Shown here: piece by piece, positions 8,524 to 18,274 of the stretch
How positions within the stretch are numbered: the first letter of the stretch is position 1
Layout: every line of letters starts with the position of its first letter
Source: Holophagaceae bacterium
Lineage (GTDB): Bacteria > Acidobacteriota > Holophagae > Holophagales > Holophagaceae
Assembly (NCBI GenBank): GCA_009783055.1
Contig: WRHW01000013.1
Span: 1 to 43,559, forward strand
Reading direction: 5' to 3'
Length of the DNA stretch: 43,559 nucleotides
Made by a program: the position numbers and the translations under genes
The notes under the pieces: model-generated
What the model was told of the DNA's origin: nothing
Database searches by the model: none
What the model saw: only the letters and a program-made list of their open reading frames with translations

Positions 8524-11500
8524 CCTTCCTCCGTCATATGCCTGTCAGCGATAGTCCCATTACTAAACAGTGGCATACCTTCGTCGTCATATTCCTGTTT
8601 AACTCTATTGTTACTCAGCTTCCTTGCTAAACGGTCGAAGTAAAGATAGATCACCGGGGTTGTATACAAGGTCAACACCTGACTGAAAATCAACCCACCA
8701 ACTATCGCTATTCCCAATGGTCGTCTCAATTCCGAACCAACACCACTACTCATGGCCAGTGGCAATCCGCTCAGAAGGGCGGCCATCGTGGTCATAATGA
8801 TTGGACGGAATCGCAATAGGGCGGCCTGATAGATAGCCTTTTCGGGTTCCAGATGATCCTTCCGTTCGGCTTCGAGGGCAAAATCAATCATCATAATTGC
8901 ATTTTTTGCCACGATGCCAATCAGAAGGATAATCCCTATCAGAGCGATGATTGTAAAATCTGTGCGGCAAATGATCAGGGAAAGAAGCGCACCCACACCT
9001 GCAGAAGGCAGGGTAGAAAGGATTGTTATCGGATGGATGTAGCTCTCATATAATACGCCCAGCAATATGTAAACTGTCAGGACTGCGGCCAGTATTAGCC
9101 ATGGAGTGTTGGCTAAGGCTGAGCCAAAGGCTTGGGCGGTGCCTTGGAAGGATGCCTTGAAGCTGGCCGGTGCATTTAAGTTATCGTATGCCTCTTGGAT
9201 AGCCTTAACTGCACTACCTAGGGATGCACCGTCGGCTAGGTTGAATGAAACTGTAGCGCACTTAAATTGATCCTGATGATTAATAGCTAGAGGAGTAAAA
9301 TCTGTTTCAACTCTGGTGAAAGCACTTAATGGGATTATTCCGCCAGTATTTGACCTTACGTATAAACCAAGCAAATCCTCAGGTTTTGTCAGCATTCCAG
9401 GCATCGCTTCCAGCACGACGCGATATTGGTTCATCTGGGTAAACATGGTTGAAATCTGACGTTGCCCAAAGGCATCGTACAGAGCATCATCAAGGATTTG
9501 AGGTGTGATCCCCAATCTAGAAGCCGTTGTACGGTCGATGACCACCCTCACCTGTAGGCCATTGTTTTGCAAATCGCTAGTGACATCCCGGAGAATAGGG
9601 ATTTGCTGGAGACGATCAACTAATTCGGGGACATATCTGGCAAGCTCTGCCGGATCAGCATCCTCCAGCACATACTGATATTGGCTTCTGCTTATCTTGT
9701 CTTCTACTGTCAGGTCCTGAACAGGTTGCATAAATAAATGGATGCCACTAATGTGGGAAACTTCAGACTGTATTCGATGAATAATGGCTGATGCCGATGT
9801 TTTACGCTCATTAAGTGGTTTTAAGTTGATTTGTATTCGACCGCTATTTAGTGTGATATTGGTTCCGTCAACGCCAATAAAACTAGAGAGGCTTTCAACC
9901 GCGGGGTCCTTAAGAATGATGCTTGCGAGCGTTTGTTGTCGTTGAGCCATCGTATCAAAGGAGACCCACTCCGGTGCTTCAGTGATAGCAACTATAACCC
10001 CGGTATCTTGTACGGGGAAAAACCCCTTGGGGACAACAATATATAACAAGATAGTGGAAACAAATGTTGCTACAGCGACAATCAGCACTGCCCTTTGTCG
10101 CGCCAGTGCCCATGAGAGCGTGCGACCATAAAAACTAATGATGTTTTGAAATACTTTTTCTGATGCTCTATAAAAGCGGTTTTGTTGGCTCTCGCTTTTA
10201 TGTTTCAGAAGTTTTGCGCACATCATCGGGGTTAGAGTCAGAGATACAAAGGCCGAAACCAAGATTGCAACGCTAAGAGTTATAGCAAATTCCCTAAATA
10301 GTCGACCCACTACATCGCCCATAAAAAGCAATGGAATTAGCACTGCGATAAGAGAAACAGTGAGTGAAATAATCGTAAAGGCAATTTGTTCAGACCCCTT
10401 GAGTGCCGCCACTAGAGGATTTTCGCCTTCCTCTATATAGCGCATAATGTTTTCAATCATCACGATTGCGTCATCCACCACGAAGCCGGTGCTGATAGTC
10501 AGAGCCATGAGTGTTAGATTATTTAAACTAAACCCAAGAGCATACATCACTGCAAAAGTTCCCACAATAGATAGTGGCACTGCAAAGCTGGGAATGATTG
10601 TCGCCGAAAGCGTCCTTAAAAATACAAAAATCACCATCACCACTAGGGCAATGCAGAGCATCAATTCAAATTCCACGTCCCTGACAGAGGCACGAATAGT
10701 GGTCGTCCTGTCAGTAAGGATATCGACCTCAACAGAAGAAGGAAGAGAGGCAGTGAGCTGAGGCAACAATGACTTTACGCGGTCTACAACTGCAATGATA
10801 TTAGCCCCTGGTTGGCGCTGAATATTGAGAATCACGGCCGGAGTTGAATTCATCCAAGCCGCCTGCTTAACATTTTCTGCATCGTCGATTACGGTTGCAA
10901 CGTCTGATAGATAAACCGGCGAATTATTTCTGTAAGCAACCACCACCGACCTATACTCGTCACTGCTTAGTAGCTGGTCATTTGCACCAATAGCGAAGGC
11001 TTGGCGCATTCCGTCAAAACTGCCCTTGGCTTGATTTACATTACTAAGAGCAATGGCTTGGCGTATGTCAGCCATCGTCATCCCATAGGAAGACAACTGC
11101 TTTGGATTTGCTTGGATGCGCACAGCGGGCTTTTGTCCACCGCTCAGACTCACCAATCCAACTCCTGGCAACTGGCTGATTTTTTGAGCCAGTCTTGTAT
11201 CAGCAAAGTCTTGGACTTTTGTTAAGGGTAACGACTCAGACCTAATGCCTAAACTCAGGATCGGGGCATCAGCAGGGTTTGACTTGCTATATATAGGTGG
11301 GTTCGGAAGGTTATTTGGCAAAAAAGTGCCCGCGGCATTGATCGATGCCTGCACTTGTTGTACGGCTATGTCGATATTTAGATCTAGATCAAACTGGAGG
11401 GTAATCAGAGAACTCCCGCCAGAGCTTGACGAATACATCCTAGTGAGTCCGGGCAACTGTCCGAATTGTCTTTCCAGTGGTGCAGTAATGGCAGAGGCTA

Positions 11501-11675
11501 CAACGTCAGGGCTGGCACCTGGATAAAAGGTGGCTATCTGGATTGTCGGGTAATCTACTTGGGGGAGGGCAGAAACAGGCAAAAATCTAAAGGCAAATCC
11601 ACCTACCAGAAGGACTCCTGCCATTAATAGAGATGTTGCTATAGGCCGGAGAATAAATGGCTTGGATGGATTCAT
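8520..11675 (-). CDS. mdtB: RND multidrug efflux permease, MdtB-like
   Basis: A 1051-aa permease paralogous to the downstream one (similar [17 protein letters not shown] start, QPGAN at 288-292). The proton-relay pair Asp401-Asp402 in TM4 ([11 protein letters not shown]) is intact, so the subunit can use the proton-motive force. It ends with a hydrophilic tail of about 30 residues absent from the MdtC-like partner. It overlaps the adaptor gene by 4 bp (ATGA) and the next permease by 4 bp. Two different full-length permeases behind one adaptor is the MdtABC arrangement, predicting a B2C-type heterotrimer in the inner membrane. No outer-membrane channel gene or two-component regulator is adjacent. 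Confidence 0.88.
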   Translation of the reverse strand: MNPSKPFILRPIATSLLMAGVLLVGGFAFRFLPVSALPQVDYPTIQIATFYPGASPDVVASAITAPLERQFGQLPGLTRMYSSSSGGSSLITLQFDLDLNIDIAVQQVQASINAAGTFLPNNLPNPPIYSKSNPADAPILSLGIRSESLPLTKVQDFADTRLAQKISQLPGVGLVSLSGGQKPAVRIQANPKQLSSYGMTMADIRQAIALSNVNQAKGSFDGMRQAFAIGANDQLLSSDEYRSVVVAYRNNSPVYLSDVATVIDDAENVKQAAWMNSTPAVILNIQRQPGANIIAVVDRVKSLLPQLTASLPSSVEVDILTDRTTTIRASVRDVEFELMLCIALVVMVIFVFLRTLSATIIPSFAVPLSIVGTFAVMYALGFSLNNLTLMALTISTGFVVDDAIVMIENIMRYIEEGENPLVAALKGSEQIAFTIISLTVSLIAVLIPLLFMGDVVGRLFREFAITLSVAILVSAFVSLTLTPMMCAKLLKHKSESQQNRFYRASEKVFQNIISFYGRTLSWALARQRAVLIVAVATFVSTILLYIVVPKGFFPVQDTGVIVAITEAPEWVSFDTMAQRQQTLASIILKDPAVESLSSFIGVDGTNITLNSGRIQINLKPLNERKTSASAIIHRIQSEVSHISGIHLFMQPVQDLTVEDKISRSQYQYVLEDADPAELARYVPELVDRLQQIPILRDVTSDLQNNGLQVRVVIDRTTASRLGITPQILDDALYDAFGQRQISTMFTQMNQYRVVLEAMPGMLTKPEDLLGLYVRSNTGGIIPLSAFTRVETDFTPLAINHQDQFKCATVSFNLADGASLGSAVKAIQEAYDNLNAPASFKASFQGTAQAFGSALANTPWLILAAVLTVYILLGVLYESYIHPITILSTLPSAGVGALLSLIICRTDFTIIALIGIILLIGIVAKNAIMMIDFALEAERKDHLEPEKAIYQAALLRFRPIIMTTMAALLSGLPLAMSSGVGSELRRPLGIAIVGGLIFSQVLTLYTTPVIYLYFDRLARKLSNNRVKQEYDDEGMPLFSNGTIADRHMTEEG

Positions 11676-12862
11676 GAGCCTGACCGCCCCTGCCTCTGGT
11701 TGCCACCGCCATTTGGAGATTCCTGACCTGGAATAGTGACTTTAGAACCAATACGCAACCGCTCGATGCCCTCAGTAACAACAACCTCGCCAGCCTCCAG
11801 ACCGGCACTCAGAGCAGTCTGGTCGCCTTGACTGGCCTGAATTTCGACCACTCTCAACTCCACAGCAGATTCATCATTTACCACATATACAAACGTTCCC
11901 TGAGGCCCCCTTTGAATTGCGGCACTCGGTATCAGAATTGTGTTTTTAATAGTATCTACAAATAGCCGCACATTGACAAACTGGTTGGGAAATAGTGACG
12001 AATCGTTATTTAAATACAGGGCCTTCAGCTTAACTGTCCCTGTTGAAGGGTCAACTTGATTATCAATTGCCCATAGTTTGCCAGTGGCCAGTTTTGTCGT
12101 GGAATCCCTGTCCCATGCCTCAACATTCAAGTCATGGTAGTCCCTGTTATTCTTCATAATCAAATTTATGAAATTATCTGTGATCGAGAACACAACATGG
12201 ATCGGAGCAAGAGGAGTAATAACCACAATGCCATTTGGGTCGGATTGATTGACTAGGTTGCCTGGGTCAACATTACGAAGCCCGACTCTGCCAGCGACAG
12301 GAGCAGTTATACGACAGTAATCCAGATTGAGCTTCGCGCTTTCTACTGCACCTTGGTCACTCTTTAGCGCGGCGGCCAACTGCTCTGTCTGGGCATTCTG
12401 TGTATCCAGCAACTGGCTGGAAATAACCCCTTGCTCGCTCAAATCTTTATATCGATCTAGGTCTTGGCGCGCATTTAGGTATAGGGCGTTATTTCGGGCT
12501 AGTTGGCCTTCTGCCTGCATTAGCTGTACTTCGTACGGCCGAGAGTCGATTTCAGCCAAAAGGTCCCCCTGATTAACCATTTGGCCCTCTCTGAAGCCAA
12601 CACTGATCAAATGGCCATTAACCCTAGTCTTTACCACTACAACGTCAGTGGGGGTGACAGTTCCCAGAGCCGTGAGGACTACCGGGAGATTGCCAACGGT
12701 CGCAGTCGCCGCTACTATTGGAATGGCACGAGGTGCCCTGTTTTCAGCACTTTTGTTGCAGGCACCGAAAATGGTTGCCATAGTTACCAGAGCCGCAACC
12801 CATGCAAACATGTTGCCGGTTTTCGAGTCTGAATGTCTGGTTTTCATCGATCTATGAGCCAT
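11672..12862 (-). CDS. mdtA: RND efflux periplasmic adaptor (membrane-fusion protein), MdtA-like
   Basis: The HlyD/AcrA-family order is visible: N-terminal lipoprotein-type signal ending IFGAC, barrel/lipoyl half ([20 protein letters not shown]), an alpha-helical hairpin with Gln/Ala-rich repeats ([31 protein letters not shown]), second lipoyl half ([18 protein letters not shown]), then beta-barrel and membrane-proximal domains. The start at 12862 (396 aa) is chosen over 12922, because the promoter at 12926-12954 would begin transcription near 12919, after the longer start. A GGATGGA stretch lies 5-11 nt upstream. First gene of the mdtABC operon; it links the permease trimer to a TolC-type channel encoded elsewhere. 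The C-terminus is Gly/Asn/Arg-rich. Confidence 0.88.
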   Translation of the reverse strand: MAHRSMKTRHSDSKTGNMFAWVAALVTMATIFGACNKSAENRAPRAIPIVAATATVGNLPVVLTALGTVTPTDVVVVKTRVNGHLISVGFREGQMVNQGDLLAEIDSRPYEVQLMQAEGQLARNNALYLNARQDLDRYKDLSEQGVISSQLLDTQNAQTEQLAAALKSDQGAVESAKLNLDYCRITAPVAGRVGLRNVDPGNLVNQSDPNGIVVITPLAPIHVVFSITDNFINLIMKNNRDYHDLNVEAWDRDSTTKLATGKLWAIDNQVDPSTGTVKLKALYLNNDSSLFPNQFVNVRLFVDTIKNTILIPSAAIQRGPQGTFVYVVNDESAVELRVVEIQASQGDQTALSAGLEAGEVVVTEGIERLRIGSKVTIPGQESPNGGGNQRQGRSGS

Positions 12863-12925
12863 TGTATTCCATCCAATGCTGGAAAAATAGTTGTTCGTAA
12901 CAGTTTTGAAATCACCCCACAACTC

Positions 12926-12954
12926 ATTATAATTTTTGGGTGACGTATAAGCAA
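12926..12954 (-). promoter_or_regulatory. sigma70-type promoter of the mdtABC operon
   Basis: Minus strand: TTGCTT (12954-12949), exactly 17 bp, perfect TATAAT (12931-12926). It lies in the 134-bp gap between the M14 peptidase gene and the adaptor gene. Predicted RNA start is near 12919, giving a leader of about 57 nt. No clear operator palindrome overlaps it. Confidence 0.65.
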
Positions 12955-12996
12955 CAAGCCATTAATATAGACCCAGAAAATGGTAAAAAGTTTTGT

Positions 12997-14685
12997 CTAT
13001 TCTTCAATAGTTTTGTTAACCTGTGTATTAACTTCACTTGGATTTCCGGCGGCCTTTATTCCCAAGGCAAGTATGGGGCTTCGTGGCCCTTCACCCCACA
13101 TTCCCTGACCGCGGATTAAACTGCTGTTAAAATATCCCCAAAACACAAGACCATCCGGTGCCCTTGGGTCTAAAAGATAAAATGCTAATTTACCCATCTT
13201 CTGCTTTACTGGCACGTATAGAGCCTTGTCTAGGTCTTCTGGTTCCCAAGAATATGCCACCCGTCTGGCAGGCATTTCTGGTTTCCATGAACCACTTAGA
13301 GAGAGGGTAAATACCCCTTGATAGGCCCCATTAGAAATTTTCCGCTCTGATTCATGAAAGTGCAGAAGGGTTTCATCTTTCGGACGCTGAGTGCCTGGCA
13401 AAACCTTTACCCCATGAGCCTCCAGAATCGGTTTGATTTTTTCTGCATAAGCACAGTCAACCAAATATCCTACAGGTGCAGTTACATAGTCTGCCCATTC
13501 AAATGTGACACGGCTTGGAAGGGTCATCACCTTTGTGGTTTGTTCATCAATCTGATAACGCCCATTGGCATCCCGCAGTGGTCTACCCTCTTCGTTTCTA
13601 GTAAATTCGTAGGTTTCAAAAGTATAAGTTTCTGTTTCCACCAGCCTGGCCTTTAACGGAATTTCAGGGTCTCCCTTTGTATACTCATACACCCATCTTT
13701 GGTCTGCCTCTCTTCGTTGCTGTTGCACCTGCGCTTTGTTGCGAACCATCCAGTTGAGCGTTTCCAGGACAAATTTAATATTGTCAGCAATGCGGTCTTC
13801 ATAAGACCTATACACCAAGGTTTCTACCAAAATCCCCAGCCTGTTTTCCAACAAAGCGTAATTACTCACCATGTTTTGACCCAAGGAGTCCGTCTCCCAA
13901 GAGGTAGGCTGACGATCGCTATTCATTCTTACATTCCCATAGTCATAAGTGGGTAGCCCTTTTGCCTTCAGGTTTTCTCGTATTTCAACCAGTAATTTCT
14001 TATTAAAGGCCGCTAGAGCTAAGTCTCCACCGGTGGCGTGGGCAGGAGCATGGGTGATGTGAAACTTGTGGCGAGTGCCATTTGTTGAATGTAGGTCGAT
14101 AACGCAGTCCGGATCAAAGTCTCTGTACATAGCCAGTAGCCACCTGGTATTTGCGGCGGCGGCCTTCATCATATCCCTGTTTAGGTCAAGGCCAAAAATA
14201 TTTTCGCGGGGACCTACTCCGCTCTTTGGATTAGGCTGGTTGAGACGATTGGCCGTGCTGAGTGCGTCTGTACCGTCTGCGTTGTATGCAGGACAAAACA
14301 CTAAATCAATGTTTTTTCTTATTTCAGGGTGTTTGCCCTGTAGGATTTCTCTAACAACAAATTGAATGGCCTCCTTACCCTCCACTTCCCCCGCATGAAT
14401 ATTAGAATTAATGTAAATTTTCAAGGAATTATCACCCGTTGCCGGTATGCGCCAAGCCAACATAGGTTTTCCTGATTCTGTTGCCTTAGGACCATTTGGA
14501 GGTTGATAAGCCTTTAAGTCAGGGGCGAACTTAGCTAGTGCATCCATGAAGGCGCGAATATCTGCAACTTTAGATGTCTGCTCAAAATTGGATGTTTCAA
14601 CCACAGTCTTTGGCCAATTCTGCACATTTTGAGCCAATAACAGTGAACTGGAGGTAGCAACTAGGAAAAAAAACGATCTATACAT
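12997..14685 (-). CDS. Secreted M14-family zinc carboxypeptidase
   Basis: A 562-aa protein with a signal peptide (SFFFLVATSSSLLLAQ). Zinc ligands follow the M14 pattern: HAGE (His97, Glu100) and DLHSTNG (His199). The substrate-binding pair Asn-Arg is in GLDLNRDMM (169-170), and the catalytic Glu is near residue 288 (ILVETLVYRSYEDR). The catalytic domain fills about residues 40-310. The C-terminal 250 residues form an extra domain of beta-rich appearance seen in long M14 proteins; its role is unknown. Expected activity: removal of C-terminal residues or peptidoglycan-type amide cleavage in the periplasm or outside. Its start is 3 bp after the stop of the 171-aa membrane protein gene, so the two are co-transcribed. 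Confidence 0.88.
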   Translation of the reverse strand: MYRSFFFLVATSSSLLLAQNVQNWPKTVVETSNFEQTSKVADIRAFMDALAKFAPDLKAYQPPNGPKATESGKPMLAWRIPATGDNSLKIYINSNIHAGEVEGKEAIQFVVREILQGKHPEIRKNIDLVFCPAYNADGTDALSTANRLNQPNPKSGVGPRENIFGLDLNRDMMKAAAANTRWLLAMYRDFDPDCVIDLHSTNGTRHKFHITHAPAHATGGDLALAAFNKKLLVEIRENLKAKGLPTYDYGNVRMNSDRQPTSWETDSLGQNMVSNYALLENRLGILVETLVYRSYEDRIADNIKFVLETLNWMVRNKAQVQQQRREADQRWVYEYTKGDPEIPLKARLVETETYTFETYEFTRNEEGRPLRDANGRYQIDEQTTKVMTLPSRVTFEWADYVTAPVGYLVDCAYAEKIKPILEAHGVKVLPGTQRPKDETLLHFHESERKISNGAYQGVFTLSLSGSWKPEMPARRVAYSWEPEDLDKALYVPVKQKMGKLAFYLLDPRAPDGLVFWGYFNSSLIRGQGMWGEGPRSPILALGIKAAGNPSEVNTQVNKTIEE

Positions 14686-14688
14686 GGT

Positions 14689-15204
14689 TTAATCCGAATT
14701 AGGTGACTTAACAGTTGAATCAGGTATTGGCTCTTGTGTCTCGACCCGTGGGGGTGGTGTGTCTGCTTGCTCGTTAGTATTTGCGTTGTCATTAGTCTTT
14801 TTGACGAAAGCATTGCCGTTTGTCGATACAAATGTGATTATCAGGATTAGCACCACTGCCAGCATTGCCGCCCCCCTCTTAGCATTGCCTAAATTCTTAG
14901 TTGCTGTTTCGCAAACAAAGATCAAGATTGGGGTCAACCCAATCTTCAACATCAAGTGTGGCTGGCTAAAAGGCTTGCCCCCCTTGGCTAAATACATGAT
15001 TAATAGAATTATGCCAAAGGCAACAGTAAACCGCATCCCCCAGACGGCAAGTTTTTTCCAGATGACAGCAGAGATTCCGCGGACATCCTCATGGCTCTCC
15101 TCAAAGCCAGAAAGGATAAGGCACACAGGCATTGTTCCTCCCGCCAATACCATGGAAATGATGTGAAGCCACTTAACTATGGATTGGATTTCAAAATCTG
15201 GCAT
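14689..15204 (-). CDS. Small integral membrane protein, possibly CopD/DUF-type four-helix family
   Basis: A 171-aa protein with four hydrophobic segments, roughly residues 10-30, 52-72, 83-103 and 110-128, followed by a polar Asn/Pro/Thr-rich tail of about 45 residues. A His in the first helix (KWLHIISMVLAGG) and the helix spacing recall CopD/SirB-like small membrane proteins, but this is only a resemblance. ATG is preceded by AAGGAG at 7-8 nt. It is the first gene of a two-gene unit with the M14 peptidase and is divergent from the MFS gene at 15261, with only 56 bp between them for both promoters. Function not assigned. Confidence 0.6.
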   Translation of the reverse strand: MPDFEIQSIVKWLHIISMVLAGGTMPVCLILSGFEESHEDVRGISAVIWKKLAVWGMRFTVAFGIILLIMYLAKGGKPFSQPHLMLKIGLTPILIFVCETATKNLGNAKRGAAMLAVVLILIITFVSTNGNAFVKKTNDNANTNEQADTPPPRVETQEPIPDSTVKSPNSD

Positions 15205-15260
15205 GTGATTTACTCCTTCATATCAGAATACAACGTGGTACAGTTAATTATCACATTTTT

Positions 15261-16745
15261 ATGGTAGAACAAATAATGGCCAATGAGACAACAAAATCCC
15301 CCCTGAAAGAAATAACTCAGCCATTCATCGACCTGATGAGGGCACCCCGGACACTTTGGGCACTAAACCTGGTCTATCTCATCGAAGGATTTGCCTATTT
15401 TGGCACCTTGTACTACCTTGCCATGTTTTTCAACGAATATGTCCACCTAAATGACGTGCATGCAGGTTGGATGGTTGGGGTAATGACTTCCGGGATAACC
15501 TTCTCAATGCTATTTTTTGGTAGCCGTGTGGATGCTTGGGGGCTTAGGAGGACGCTCTTTACAGCCCTGGGGTTGATGCTCCTAGGTCGTATCATCCTCA
15601 GTATTTCTCCCAGCCTAGGGCTTGGCACGTTCTCTCTTTTTATTAACTCAGGGCTTGATTTAGTCTCCCCCCTCGACTTTTCCAATATTGGTTCAAGCTC
15701 ATTCCTGACTCTTTTTTCGCCCCTTAATCTAACTGCTGTAGCCGGCATACTATTGGTCGTCATGGGATTTGGGATGTATCAACCTGCTATCTATGCAGGA
15801 ACCAGAATGGTGACAACCGTCGCCACTTCCGGAATGGCTTTTGCGATGCTATATGCAGTAAATAACCTTGGAGGATGGCTACCGACCTTTATGAGTCCCG
15901 TAAGGAACGCCTTCGGCATTCAAGGTGCGTTGGGTTTTTATGCCATAGTCACGGTCTTAGGTCTTACCTGCCTAGCCACACTCCTGACCAAAAAAACCTT
16001 GGAAAAAACGCTGGCAGAAAAAAAAGAGGCCGAATCCTCCACCGCCTCACGTACTGAAAAAAGCGAAGAGGCACACAGCGAAGACAACCACCAACCTCAT
16101 GGTATAGCAAGGTTTAGGCAATGGTTGAAAAAGCATCCCCTGGCCGACCCAAAATTTAGCTTTTTTATTTTTTGCCTAATCCCCGTACAAACGCTCTTTG
16201 CATATAGCTGGTTCATAATGCCTCAGTACGTTGCACGAGCTTATGCAGGAGGATGGGTAGGGGAAAACTTTGAAACTGCAACCAGCCTTAATTCCCTTCT
16301 CATCTTCATTCTGTGTCCAATAGTGGCGGCCATCAGCACAAAGGCAAAGGTATACAACATGATGATCTTTGGGACGGCCATAATGGCCTCTTCAGCATTT
16401 CTGCTGTCGGTAGGCCCAACAATTACAGGGCTTTTTGCGTACATACTTGTGCTATCAATCGGCGAGGCCATGTGGCAACCAAGATTTTTGCAATATGCCG
16501 CCGAAATCGCGCCACCGGGCAGGACAGGAGCCTACATGGGGGTTGCCCAGTTCCCATGGTTCCTGACCAAAATGATAGTTCCACTCTACTCAGGCATCGC
16601 CCTATCCAAATGGTGTCCACCTCACGGAGCCACCTCCACCGGAACAATGTGGCTCACTTTTGGCTTTGTCGCCATACTTTCCCCCATTCTCCTCATATCA
16701 GCCAAAGGTTGGGTGGGCAAAGACTTCAAGACCGCCGCTACATAG
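15261..16745 (+). CDS. MFS transporter, POT-like
   Basis: A 494-aa membrane protein with two blocks of about six hydrophobic segments separated by a charged cytoplasmic loop (about residues 245-295, Lys/Glu/Ser-rich). The loop 2-3 signature is GSRVDAWGLRRTLFTALG, a variant of the MFS G-x3-D-x2-G-R motif. FGMYQPAIYAGTRM in TM4-5 resembles the proton-dependent oligopeptide transporter branch. The E-x-x-E-R-F/Y motif usual for POT proteins is replaced by IEGFAYFGTLYYL, so peptide transport is not certain. An in-frame ATG at 15276 is an alternative start; neither has a clear ribosome site. The substrate cannot be read from sequence. Confidence 0.8.
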   Translation: MVEQIMANETTKSPLKEITQPFIDLMRAPRTLWALNLVYLIEGFAYFGTLYYLAMFFNEYVHLNDVHAGWMVGVMTSGITFSMLFFGSRVDAWGLRRTLFTALGLMLLGRIILSISPSLGLGTFSLFINSGLDLVSPLDFSNIGSSSFLTLFSPLNLTAVAGILLVVMGFGMYQPAIYAGTRMVTTVATSGMAFAMLYAVNNLGGWLPTFMSPVRNAFGIQGALGFYAIVTVLGLTCLATLLTKKTLEKTLAEKKEAESSTASRTEKSEEAHSEDNHQPHGIARFRQWLKKHPLADPKFSFFIFCLIPVQTLFAYSWFIMPQYVARAYAGGWVGENFETATSLNSLLIFILCPIVAAISTKAKVYNMMIFGTAIMASSAFLLSVGPTITGLFAYILVLSIGEAMWQPRFLQYAAEIAPPGRTGAYMGVAQFPWFLTKMIVPLYSGIALSKWCPPHGATSTGTMWLTFGFVAILSPILLISAKGWVGKDFKTAAT

Positions 16746-16815
16746 CTACAATACCTAACACAGCCTAATGATCTTTTGGCCGTTTCCCATAAAAGGAATG
16801 GAGGAGAATTTCAAC

Positions 16816-17664
16816 ATGGAAATCAAATCACTCGAACATACAGACCAACTAACAATATTCAATGCGTTTGCACAGGCTTTCAAAGACTACGAGCTTCAAC
16901 TCGATCACGGCCAATTTCAGGCGATGTTACAAAGGCGTGGCTTTAATCCTACCTTATCCTTTGCGGCATTTGAGGGAGATGAGATAGCTTCTTTTACGCT
17001 AAACGGCATCGGCCAATTTAACGGTAGGAGCACCGCTTATGACACAGGCACAGGCACAAGGGAAGAATACAGAGGAAAGGGCTTGGCCGCATCAATATTT
17101 GAGCACTCTATTCCCTATTTGAAAGCGGCGGGCATCGAACAATATCTACTAGAAGTTCTCCAGCACAACACAAAGGCCGTTTCGCTTTATAAAAGACTAG
17201 GGTTTGAGACTAAGCGCGAGTTCAACTATTTCATGCAAACGAAATCAGAAGTTGTCGTTGTTGAATCTAATTCCGACTTCCACATCAAAGAAATAGAAAT
17301 TGACGATATTAGCCTGGTTTCGGCGTTTTGGGATTTCCATCCTTCATGGCAAAACAGCATTGATTCCATAAAAAGGTCACTAAACTGTTTTACCTGTTTG
17401 GGAGCCTATAACAAATCCAACCTTATTGGGTACGGCATTTTTGAACCTACTACAGGCGACATAACACAAATGGCAGTAGATAATACCCACAGAAAAAAAG
17501 GCGCGGGAACTGCTCTACTAAATAAAATCCTTCTGATGACAAATAGCGACAAACTAAAAGTGTTAAACACAGACATTTCCTGCAAAGCTATGACTGATTT
17601 CCTGATAAGCAAAAACATTAATGTGTCAGGAACTCAATTTGAGATGATAAGAAATTTCAGGTAA
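16816..17664 (+). CDS. Tandem-domain GNAT N-acetyltransferase
   Basis: A 282-aa protein built of two GNAT domains. The first (about 1-145) has acetyl-CoA motif A as EEYRGKGLAASIFEHSIPYL and the typical tail AVSLYKRLGFE. The second (about 160-282) has VDNTHRKKGAGTALLNKIL as a recognisable motif A. The start at 16816 is preceded by GGAGGAG (16800-16806) at 9 nt and is preferred to in-frame starts at 16768 and 16798. It follows the MFS gene by 70 bp and precedes two small genes on the same strand. The acceptor substrate is unknown; double-GNAT proteins act on aminoglycosides, amino acids or peptides. Confidence 0.82.
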   Translation: MEIKSLEHTDQLTIFNAFAQAFKDYELQLDHGQFQAMLQRRGFNPTLSFAAFEGDEIASFTLNGIGQFNGRSTAYDTGTGTREEYRGKGLAASIFEHSIPYLKAAGIEQYLLEVLQHNTKAVSLYKRLGFETKREFNYFMQTKSEVVVVESNSDFHIKEIEIDDISLVSAFWDFHPSWQNSIDSIKRSLNCFTCLGAYNKSNLIGYGIFEPTTGDITQMAVDNTHRKKGAGTALLNKILLMTNSDKLKVLNTDISCKAMTDFLISKNINVSGTQFEMIRNFR

Positions 17665-17708
17665 TGACTGTGACAGAGCTGATCTTTTTGCACAAAAAAA
17701 GGAGAACG

Positions 17709-17999
17709 ATGAAAAACACACCCAAACTCAAAGCCTACAGGGTAGAGATCGTTGAATACTACCAGAAGCAGGGATTTGTAAAAATATTGGCTACCAACGA
17801 GGAATCAGCCCGCGAAAAGGTTTCCGATATGTACGAACAAGACATGGTTCCAGAGTGCATCTTCGAGGATGTACCCCACTACAGCGGCGAAGCCTGGAAT
17901 ATTGGGGCATCAAAAGAATATCCCATAGAATTATTCAAGACCGAAGAGCGAAAGGGCGATGAATCCATACTAGACTATAGGCAACTGGAGGAAGAATGA
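17709..17999 (+). CDS. Small acidic protein, possibly DpnD/PcfM-like
   Basis: A 96-aa protein; the 17709 ATG follows AAGGAGA with good spacing, whereas the longer in-frame start at 17664 lies inside the previous stop codon. The N-terminal half (AYRVEIVEYYQKQGFVKI, then ATNEESAREKVSDMYEQ) has the strand-strand-helix look of short DpnD/PcfM-type proteins, with the common pattern of residues AREKV and MY. The C-terminal half (about 55-96) is acidic and aromatic. It overlaps the next gene by 4 bp (ATGA). The family resemblance is tentative and no function is assigned. Confidence 0.55.
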   Translation: MKNTPKLKAYRVEIVEYYQKQGFVKILATNEESAREKVSDMYEQDMVPECIFEDVPHYSGEAWNIGASKEYPIELFKTEERKGDESILDYRQLEEE

Positions 18000-18184
18000 C
18001 CTGCCCCTGCAACAATAAAATAAAATGCCCCTGCACCTACTCCTGCCCAAAGCGTGGGAAATGTTGCGACTGCGTAGCATACCATGTTGGCTCCGGAGGA
18101 TTTCCTGCTTGCTTTTTTAGTAAGAGTGCCGAAGCTACTTATGACAGGGGCTATGCCGCCCTAAAGAAGGATAGGGAAAGCTAG
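17996..18184 (+). CDS. Short cysteine-rich protein, DUF6485-like
   Basis: A 62-aa protein with nine Cys, eight of them in the first 30 residues (CPCNN, CPCTYSCPKRGKCCDC), followed by AYHVGSGGFPACFF and a C-terminal TYDRGYAALKK. The order C-x-C-T-Y-x-C-x3-G-x-C-C-x-C-x3-H-x6-PACFF resembles the DUF6485 family as I remember it, whose members are small, Cys-rich and of unknown role, probably binding a metal. It is translationally coupled to the preceding 96-aa gene by an ATGA overlap. Coding is well supported by this pattern; the family name should be confirmed. Confidence 0.7.
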   Translation: MTCPCNNKIKCPCTYSCPKRGKCCDCVAYHVGSGGFPACFFSKSAEATYDRGYAALKKDRES

Positions 18185-18274
18185 TGAAATTGGGTTATAT
18201 AGCCCCGTCAAACCGAGGCCAAACCCTTATCACATGCCTTCAGCAACACCAGACTCATTCTCGCCACAAGTCAC

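Noticed and set aside
12863-12922. Upstream start of the efflux adaptor at 12922.
   Set aside because: It lies at or before the predicted transcription start of the strong promoter at 12926-12954 and would place a non-signal sequence before the lipoprotein leader.
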